Shown here piece by piece: positions 56,090 through 64,000 of a stretch of DNA of 64,000 bases. The notes below the pieces were generated by a model that worked only from the letters and a program-made list of their open reading frames with translations, was not told where the DNA came from and did no database searches. Every line of letters starts with the position of its first letter. Position 1 is the first letter of the stretch. A program made the translations under genes and the position numbers. Source of the DNA: Guadua angustifolia (taxonomy: Eukaryota; Streptophyta; Magnoliopsida; Poales; Poaceae); the NCBI GenBank assembly GCA_036346375.1, contig CM070520.1, positions 46,147,854 to 46,211,853 on the forward strand, read 5' to 3'.

Positions 56090-58491
56090 AAACAAATGAG
56101 AGAATGCAAGAAGAGATCCGAAGAGAGGTGCAACTAGCCTTGAGCCAACAAATATGAGACGGACCAAGAACCTCCAAGTAATGCAAACATCATCGACCCC
56201 TCCGGCAAATGGCAATGCTTCCGGTGGAAATGGTGAAGCGGACTTGGACAAGTACCCCGTAGACGACATCAGGCAGCGGACACCTTGTGAGCTGCGTATC
56301 CAAGCGCGGAACCTTACCTTCAAGGCGGCCGATGGTATGGCTCACCCATTAGAGCCGGGGCAGCTTATCCATGGCCAACAGATACCGTTAGGATACTCCA
56401 AGGTCTCGGTGGAGGAGGTCTGCCCAGGGTACGAGGACCTTGACCTCGAAATTCCTGGAGGTGACGGAACTACGAAGCTAGGAGAGGCAGTACACACTTT
56501 CATCCTGTGGCGCAAACGGTACATAATTTTTCGAGATAACATGAACGTGTCCTCTCCGCGAAGAAGCCCGAGAAGAAACCCGTCTCCTCCCAAGAAGGCG
56601 TCGACTCCTACACCACCTCCTGCGCATATAAGCCCGACAAGAAGCCCGTCTCCTACACCATCTCCTGCGCATATAAGCCCCGAAAGAAGCCCGTCTCTCC
56701 CCAGAAGGCGCCGACCTACACCACCTCCCGCAGAAAAGCGCCACAAGAAGCCTGTCTCCTCCTAAGAAGGCGCCGACCAAGGAAAGAAGCCAGCTCGGCT
56801 AGTAGCTCCCAAGAAGACGGGTCCTCCACCCAATCCAAGAAGTCGGCTGAACTTAGGAAGCGGTAGTATGATATGAACGATGAGGAGACCAAGAAGGTGG
56901 TAAAAGGAGAGGTAACTAAATTTCTTAAACCCAAGTCACCAGAGAAGAAGGTTCAACTCCGCACGTAAGAATTTTATAAAGGCTTAATGACTATTAAAAA
57001 TTTGAAGGATAAAAAAGAAATGCCTCGCCAATCAAACTACGAGCGCACATTGAGTAAGGAATGCCCCAAGAAGATGATGTCAGCTGAGGGGAAGGGTAAG
57101 GAGATACAACAATTCTTCGAAGAAACTGGCCTTACCGCAAATCAAATATTAGGCACGGAAAAGATTGAGGTTGCCCAAGTAAAATGGTTATTTAAAATGG
57201 GCGGGTCATTGGTCAGGCATGAGGAGCTGCCCCAGCTAATGACAAAGATGCGGCAATTTTATGAATGGTACTTGGACGCGACCAAGCATGGTCTACAGAT
57301 GTTCGCTGTCAAGTTTAAGCAACAAGACTTTTTTTCGCGGTGAAGGTGAATTTGTTGTCGACTGGGACTACATATATGATCTATACCAGACAGACGCCCT
57401 CAGCGTGAGCTTGATGGGTTGCTGGACTCTGTAAGTGTCTTAATTATTTGCAAAAAACTATCGTGCACTTCCTTGTACTATACTAACTTGCAAGCCTAAC
57501 TAATTTCTTATGTAGCATGGAGATACAAAGATGCCGAAGGGATCGTATTTTCGACATAGGCTTCATGGACCCAGTAGTTATCAACGAGACAACCGTTAGA
57601 GACCACCCAAGCGAAACAGAGACTAACGTATTCAATGCGCTAATGGGTCAAAGATATAAGTCAAAGATATATCTAGCCTACTCATTTGAGTACGTGTTTT
57701 CGTACCACCTCATTCTACTCCTTTTTCATAACACGATGTTAGAACTAATTAGTTATCTACGTTGACACATCTATGTATAGTTTTCACTGGATTCTTCTTA
57801 AGATCGAGCTAGATCGTAGCTCGATCACAATTATGGACTCGCAAAGGAGACCAATTGAAAAGTATCAAAACTTTATCGACATGCTCAACCGGTATTAATT
57901 CTTGTTCCTTTTATTATCATACTAGCTCTATTTCCTTCAATTTGAAACAAATTCTAATCATGTACAATTCGTAATCACATGTGTAGTGCATTCACACGGT
58001 TCCGTGCTAAAAACGTGGGCGTATTCAATGAGGAATTTGACATTACATTTGCCTCTCGTGCGTATATCATAATGCTAGCTTTTAGTTAGTTAACTTATTT
58101 TCCTTGCATCCATTTCACGCTTTCAACTTTTTCCACCGCAGATCTTGACTCACCACGGGTAACAATTTATCGGCTACTATGTATGCGAGGTTATGGCACA
58201 CCCAAACCGGAGCCGTCGACCGCATGCTAAAAGGCAACAAGGGGGTGAGTTAATATAACTACTAGCTTTAATGATGTATAGGTACTCCTTATATCTTGTA
58301 CAAATTCAAGTATTGATTAGTTAATGACTTAACGATAGGTGCCTCAATATTTGGCGGAAGAAGGTTCGGAACTCTCACCGGCACGAGTGAGAGCAATTCA
58401 AGAACAACTCATCGGCTTTATTTATGATGAGGTCGTAAATCCAAAAGGCGAGTTTCACGAGCGAAATTTTAACGGTGGTGCCCTTCTATAA
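56090..58491 (+). pseudogene. CACTA #2 protein with DUF8039-like domain and Ulp1-like protease, near-intact but frame-shifted
   Basis: Homologue of the second gene of CACTA #1. 56154-56765 encodes DDIRQRTPCELRI, LIHGQQIPLGYSKVSVEEVC and DLEIPGGDGTTKLGEAVHTF, a DUF8039-like domain, then a Pro/Ser/Arg tail with a repeated PPAHISPTRSPSPTP unit. 56987-57343 holds FKMGGSLVRHEELPQLMTKM. The protease is in exons: GFMDPVVINETTVRD (57517-57690), FHWILLKIELDRSSITIMDS with His and Asp (57781 on), and a final exon from 58140 with NNLSATMY or, one base shifted, GYYVCE. An apparent one-base loss falls at the catalytic Cys codon (58170). The stop is at 58489. Confidence 0.72.
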
Positions 58492-59078
58492 GGACCCGTG
58501 AACTATCGTAATTAGACATCTACGGCTAGCAAGAGCGTCTTGGCGTAAAAGATCCCGATGAATGAAGGAAAAAATACTCAAGTTGTAATTAAAGTTGTGT
58601 ACATATATATTGATACATTAGACGATGAGCGAAGAACAAATATGTGTACATATTTTAATACATTAGATGTAATTAAATTTGTTAATGAATGTTCATCGAT
58701 TTAATTATCGAGGCAAAGTGCATGATTGATTATCTGTGCTTTTAATTAGTTGTGATTTAAGACACACACATATATATAATAGCTCTTGGAGAAATAGACA
58801 CGTATATATACAAAACATCGATGGGATTGGAGAAACCAAGCGATGCGATGAGGTTTATCATCGATGCGGTTGGAGACACCAACCGATCTGATGAGGTCTC
58901 GAGGCTTCCCGACGCGCGCCACGCGTGTGAATTCGAACCGTACGATACTCTATCAAGACTGGGTGAGTGAACCGGATCGATGCCCTTGAGCATCGGCCCG
59001 GATGGCTACTGCAGTTCAAAAACCGGTACTAAAGGCAGTTTTGGACCGGGACTAAATGCCCTTTCCGTAGTAGTGTCA

Positions 59079-59680
59079 GAACTAAATAAGTTTTCTTCGA
59101 TATCCAAAGGTCATCTCAAGTTGGTAATTGTGAAGACTCTTCAATTCTTCTTGTATATCCAAAGGTCATCTCGGGTCGGTAATTGTGAAGACTCTTCAAT
59201 TCTCACACAAGACTTGACAGCATGTGCACCTTCCACGAAAACAGTAATAACTTTTGCTTCGGAAGTCGAAACGACAAGCGGTTTGAAATGATGTAATTTT
59301 GACATCATTATCTTTCCAATGATATGGCCCATGACCATGTTGCTTGTTCAGATTGTCTCTGTAAATGTTGGCAAAAAGACGGACAGTGCGTGACATGCGC
59401 TTCTCTTATGTGGGCGACCATTCTTCATTGTCCCTTCCATTGCACCTAAGTTCCACCAAAGAAGTAGAAGTTGGAAGTACTATTAAGTTGTTAAAATCTA
59501 GAATGAGACTTAAGTTAGCATTCACCTGGTCACGAATTTGTTTAGCGCGAGCTCGAGTGATCGGTCATTGTAAATTGGTCGAAGGGTGGTGTATGCGACC
59601 ATCATCATTTTGGTTGCTGGAGCAACCATTTTGGTCGGTCACACATAGATTTGCATCACCTTGATCGTTGAAGCATGTGG
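59079..59680 (-). repeat. Probable remainder of element D's LTR, with a 54-bp tandem duplication
   Basis: Directly continues the LTR after CACTA #2. 'tatccaaaggtcatctc' and the sequence that follows are duplicated at 59101 and 59155. The LTR's outer end was not located. Confidence 0.45.
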
Positions 59681-60202
59681 TGTCCACATCATGATGAGAT
59701 CTCATCTCCCTATATAAAGAGGGTTATAGGCTATTATTATACGTATACCAAAAAATATTAATAAAATTGACAGAGGCTCTGAAACATGTCATCGGCAGCC
59801 AGACCATAGTATTATAGTAATAGCTTTTTCAAGAGAAATAATAGTAGTTTGAGGAGCTTATTTTTGACCGTGCCTAGTAGCAAGTTGAAATATGCTTTTG
59901 TATCTATGATTTATTGATTAACGTATGCTTATATATTTGTCTGCAGGAAATGAGAGATGTACAGTTAGGCCAAGGCATGCTTCTGACTTACTGCGTTGAG
60001 CTTATTTTCTTATCCTCCTTCATTGCTAGATTCATGTCATTTTAATTTTTAAATTCTGTTTCTAAATAACTGTTATTCTATAATTTCAAAACAACTTTTA
60101 AGTATTTTTTCCTTTAGCTATTTTCAATACCGTTTACTTGCAGTTACTTCGGTTAAATTTGTATATCGAAAGCAATGGTTCGTGGCGGGTGTTGGCGATG
60201 GG
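59681..60202. other. AT-rich interval, no gene recognised
   Basis: Contains 'ccctatataaagagg' at 59710 and an acceptor-like 'tttgtctgcag' at 59936-59946, but no convincing exon. Confidence 0.35.
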
Positions 60203-60646
60203 TGTTGGGATAGATCTTGCGGGGAGTTCGGAACGAACTCCCCCTCCCTTCTCGCGCCCTGATCGGGGGCGCAACCAACTCATGGTTGTGGCCCTTGTCA
60301 CGCCACGCGCACAAATAAAAGGAGGAGTTGAGGGCCGGCTCGGGTATGGTTGTTCCCCGGCTTCACCTCGCTCCAACAAACCCTAGCAGACCCGATCTAC
60401 TGCGCGTGGAAGTGACGGGAAAAGGCCACCGCCGCCACCTCTCGGGAATGAAGCGCAAAGGAGGAGAAGGGAACAGCGACGCCGGCATCTGGACAGACTT
60501 CTTCTTCCTCTCCGGCGGACGGCACTGCTTCCTCTTTCTTCACCGACGCGCGATGGCTTCTTCAAGCAACTCCAAACCCGAAGGTATTTAACCTAAGCCT
60601 TCTTCTAGGTGTTAGATCTAGGCACTAAGGTCCTTAGAATCCATCA
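60203..60646 (+). repeat. 5' LTR of element E
   Basis: Starts TGTTGGGATAGATC and ends AATCCATCA just before the primer site (444 bp). TATA-like AATAAAAGG at 60314. It contains the ATG of the proposed gag exon 1. The start is inferred because the other LTR is outside the window. Confidence 0.7.
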
Positions 60647-60647
60647 A

Positions 60648-60660
60648 TGGTATTAGAGCC
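60648..60660 (+). promoter_or_regulatory. tRNA-iMet primer-binding site of element E
   Basis: TGGTATTAGAGCC: the initiator tRNA-Met complement with one C-to-T change, one base after the LTR end. Confidence 0.85.
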
Positions 60661-61789
60661 TTGGTTAGTAGTGCCTAAACCCTAACCCTAGATGTAGAAT
60701 TCTTTCGGGTTTTGTCTTGACCGCAGCAAGTAGAAGGAGAGGATCTTTAGATCAGAGTTTTTCCCCAAATCAGAAAACCCTAGCGCTATTTTCCCCAAAA
60801 CTCCGAAGAACCAAATCATAAAAATTAAGAAAAAGGGGAGGGAAGAATCCTTCCCTGGCTTTGCCGTGCTCGTCGTTGTTGACGAGGAAGTTCACCAGCG
60901 CCTCTGCGTCGCGTCGCCAACCCGGCCATGCCGCCTCCGCTCAGCGTCGCCGGATCCGTGTGCGGCGGCTTAGCATTGCCCAGCGGGGCCACTCGACGGC
61001 GCCATGTCCACCCACGGGAGGTCATGCGCACCGGCGAGGGGGCCTGCGGGGGCGCCGCCGCTCCTCCGAGCTTCGCTCTCTCTCGCGCGTATGCACTGGA
61101 GACGATGCACTCGGCTGAAGCAAAGAAAATGAAATTAGGTTTTGGGGCAGTCCGAAATTTCCGGTATTTTATATGGTGCCGCAGTGAATCACAGCCGTCC
61201 GTTTTTTATCCGACGATGTGTGGCTGATGCGGCTCGGCTGGGCTAGCTTTAGGCCCAGGCGGGGAAGCAAATTGCCGGCCCAGGCCCAGGTTGTTTGGGG
61301 CCTGGTGGCCGGGGAGAGTAGGGAAGCCTTGGGCCATTTTGGGCCATTTCGGCCGAATAAACAGTGAAGTTTTTTCTTTTTGCTGAGAAGAAATAGATTA
61401 AATGTTGAATTAAGTTGAATTTCCGCTGCTAAGTTTTAGATTATATTTCCTGATTAAATTAGATCCAACGTGAAAATTTAATCAGAAAATTATATTAAGT
61501 CTATTATAGTATGGAAATTTTGTCTTCTAACCAACGTTGATGATAAAATTTGCCATAATAATATTAAGTTTATTCTCAGTGTGGGAATTTTATCTTCTGA
61601 CCAACGTTGATGATAAAATTTTTCCACAATATTTAAGTTTAAAATTTGTTCCATTCTAATTCTGCCCAACGGTGATTTAGAAGTAGAACAAATTTTTCCT
61701 CTTAAGAGCATGTTTTAGTTGAACCAACGTTGAATTAATTCATGCATTTTATTTCAGTATTCTAATTAAGTTGTATTTTCTTTTTGAAG
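60661..61789 (+). other. Leader of element E, proposed intron
   Basis: GC-rich at 60840-61270, then AT-rich. 'tgaccaacgttgatgataaa' is duplicated at 61529 and 61597. Ends with acceptor 'ctttttgaag' at 61789. Its open frames are unconvincing. Confidence 0.5.
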
Positions 61790-62659
61790 CTGCGAACACT
61801 TCAAATGTTCTTAGTCTGATCTCTGCTATTGAGCCCCTGAATGGGGGGAATTATCCCTCTTGGAGGGAGAAGATTGAGATGGCACTCGCTCTCTCAGACA
61901 TCGATTATGCAATTTTGCATGATCGTCCCACTGAGCCCCAACCGATCCCTGAGGGTCAGCCGAGTGCAGATAATAATGCTACTATCAGAATGGCATACGA
62001 CCTTGAGCGTGTGAAGTGGGAAAACTCGAACAGAAAATGCATGATGGTGATTAAAAACTCTATCGTGGAAGGTATAAGGGGTGCCATCCCAGAATGTGCT
62101 AGTGCTAAGGAATATCTTAGCAAAGTTCAGAGTCAGTTCACTGGCTCTACTAAGATGTATGCAAACTCTCTTATGCAAAGACTTGCAAATGAGAAGTTTG
62201 ATGGGCACAGTAACATTAGAGAGCACATTCTGAAGATGAGCAACATAGCCACTAAGCTGAAGACCATGGAAATGGAGATTTCAGAAGGATATTTAGTGCA
62301 ATTTATCATAAATTCCTTACCCAAGGAATATGAAACTTTTGCAGTAAATTACAACTCCATAAATGAAAAATGGGGTATAGAAAAGTTAATGGCTATGTGT
62401 GATCAAGAACAAGAAAGGCTTAGAGCACAAAGGCTTGACCATATCAATCATTTCAAGTCATCTACAAACAAGAAGAGCAATTTTCAGAGCAAGTCTAAGC
62501 CTTCTTTTAAGAATAAGGGAAAACCTCAAAATAAGAAGTCTTCCCTTGGCCAGAAACCTTATGAAGGCAAAGGCAAGGGTCCAGCAGAGGTGGACAAGGA
62601 TACATGTAGACATTGCAATCGAAAGGACACTACATGAAGGATTGCGTTCAGTTCCTTAA

Positions 62660-64000
62660 ATGGTGAACAAGAATGGTAAGTATCAAATTACATTCATAGA
62701 TGAATCCCTGTATTTAGATTTTCCCACTCATACATGGTGGATTGACTCAGGTGCAACTGTTCATGTTGCAAATTCCTTGCAGGGATTCCATACGAAGAGG
62801 ATCCTGAAAAGAGGAGAAAGAAGCATTAGAGTCGCCAATGGCATCGAAGAAGATGTTGAAGCCATCGGAGACCTCTCCCTAGAATTAAATAATAGCTTCA
62901 TTCTTCATTTACATAATGTTTTAGTTGTACCCTCCATGAGGAGGAACTTGATTTCAGTATCCTGTTTAGATGATGATGGCTATACATGTCATTTTGGGAA
63001 TAAGAAATGTTTGATTCAATCAAATAATATTGATATTGGTCTTGCCTTCATGCAAGACAAGCTTTATTTACTTTCCCAAAGTAATGATGTGAATGTTGTG
63101 AATGCCTCTTCGTCGTAGAATGAATGTAATAATAAGCGAAAGAGAAGTGAAAGTGAGACGTCTTCGAAATTATGGCATTGTCGTTTAGGCCATATTTCGA
63201 GGGGGAGGATTGAGGGATTAATCAAAGAAGAAATTCTCCACCCGTTGGACTTCTCAGATTCAGAACATTGCATTGATTGCATTAAAGGCAAATATGCTAA
63301 GCAAATTAAGAAAAATGCCAAACGAAGCGCAGGAATTTTAGAAATTGTTCACACAGACATCTGTGGTCCTTTTCCTGTGAAGTCAGTGGATGGTTTTGAT
63401 TCATTCATAACATTCATCGATGATTTTTTCGCTATGGCTATATCTATCCAATTAAAGAACGATCAGAAGCATTAGATAAGTTTAAGATATTTAAGGCTGA
63501 AGTTGAAAATCAGCATGATCTAAAGATTAAAATAGTAAGATCAGACCGTGGAGGGGAGTACTACGGTAGACATACCCCTTATGGCCAGGTTCCTGGACCT
63601 TTTGCAAGGTACCTGCGGGAAAATGGCATAGTAGCCCAGTATTCTATGCCGGGCGAACCTCAGCAAAATGGAGTAGCTGAAAGGCGTAACCGCACATTAA
63701 TGGACATGGTACGAAGTATGATAAGCTACTCCACATTACCGATTAGTCTATGGATGGAGGCATTAAAAACCGCTGCCCATATTCTTAATCGGGTTCCCAG
63801 TAAGTCGGTGTCTAAAACACCATATGAGTTATGGACTGGGAGGAAGCCCACTCTGAATTATTTACATGTGTGGGGTTGTCCAGCTGAGGCTAAAGTGTTT
63901 AATCCAAACATTGGAAAGTTAGACGCTAAAGCGATCGATTGCCATTTCATTGGCTATCTGAAAGATCAAAAGGGTATGCCGATTCTATCATTGACAGATG
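62660..64000 (+). pseudogene. Element E pol: protease and integrase (truncated by window end)
   Basis: Protease with WWIDSGATVHVANS (DSGA at 62743). In-frame TAG at 63116. Integrase zinc region WHCRLGHISRGRIEGL...HCIDCIKGK (63173-63290). Core with HTDICGPFPV, then after a one-base loss near 63430 the frame shifts and holds IVRSDRGGEYYG, GVAERRNRTLMDMVRSM and KTPYELWTGRKPT. All three catalytic acids (D, D, E) are present. The product would process Gag-Pol and integrate cDNA. It runs off the window at 64000. Confidence 0.88.

Larger units (their letters stand above)
55407..59075 (+). mobile_element. CACTA #2: En/Spm element carrying an Ulp1-type gene but no TNP2
   Basis: Begins CACTACTACAGAACC and ends CTTTCCGTAGTAGTG, with a perfect 3-bp duplication TCA (55404-55406, 59076-59078). 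The ends carry 'ccggatcgat'/'atcgatccgg' words. It contains the second CACTA gene type only, so it would need transposase in trans. Confidence 0.9.
60553..62637 (+). pseudogene. Element E gag (UBN2-type), probably spliced; frameshift in zinc knuckle
   Basis: Exon 2 (from 61790) has no in-frame ATG before conserved sequence. It encodes LISAIEPLNGGNYPSWREKI, MVIKNSIVEGIRGAIPECAS, NEKFDGHSNIREHILKMSNI and SLPKEYETFAVNYNSINEKW, the copia UBN2 gag. A Lys-rich tail follows and then CRHC. The remaining zinc-knuckle residues are read only after a one-base shift near 62625. A short first exon, 60553-60583 (MASSSNSKPE), lies in the LTR and joins exon 2 in frame through GT at 60584 and AG at 61788-61789. 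Confidence 0.75.
60203..64000 (+). mobile_element. Element E: Ty1/copia retrotransposon, 5' part
   Basis: LTR, tRNA-iMet site, leader, gag, protease, integrase in that order; integrase before RT defines Ty1/copia. RT, RNase H and the 3' LTR lie beyond the window. Sequence is well preserved apart from single-base losses and one stop. Confidence 0.88.

Overview
This window looks like transposon-packed nuclear DNA from a grass (Poaceae). The repeat families are the main clue: Ty3/gypsy elements of Tat/Retand and Tekay type, En/Spm-CACTA elements with palindromic subterminal arrays, Tourist-type MITEs with TTA duplications, and hAT relics. There is one assembly gap (1-43). I see no intact host gene, tRNA gene, rRNA gene, CRISPR array or operon. 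Family names come from recognition by eye; no database search was run.

Layout. 44-2078: 3' part of a Tekay-like LTR beside a hAT end. 2983-8250: element A, a gag-only Ty3/gypsy element (+) carrying CACTA #4 (3449-4886, duplication TAT). 8638-18965: element B, a full-length minus-strand Ty3/gypsy element with gag, protease, RT, RNase H and integrase, two LTRs and a near-perfect 5-bp duplication. A and B share LTR ends and gag, so A may depend on B-type proteins. 18966-23136: a hAT composite, small CACTA #3 (20849-21412, duplication ACA), a receptor-kinase C-terminal exon and the PB1-domain exons of an auxin response factor (ARF).

The last ARF exon is split by a nested stack. A 0.9-kb hAT element (8-bp duplication ATGGCGAC at 23129 and 38830) contains 14.8-kb CACTA #1 (23692-38483, duplication CAC). 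CACTA #1 carries a decayed TNP2 transposase, a second gene ending in an Ulp1-like protease, tandem repeats, a long foldback and a Tourist MITE. The exon resumes at 38838.

39613-44601: element C, a 5'-truncated Ty3/gypsy element with integrase, a long antisense ORF region and a 3' LTR. 44602-55406: element D, a minus-strand Ty3/gypsy element cut by a solo LTR (45486-48459, duplication CAAAA), an unclassified insertion with its own MITE (50291-52322) and CACTA #2 in its LTR (55407-59075, duplication TCA). 60203-64000: the 5' half of a Ty1/copia element, whose gag appears to start inside its LTR and to be spliced.

No gene set forms a shared pathway. The value of the window is its readable insertion history. 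There is also a recurring discrepancy at CAG/CTG trinucleotides between sequences that should match, which I suspect is partly a sequencing artefact and which would inflate the number of apparent frameshifts.
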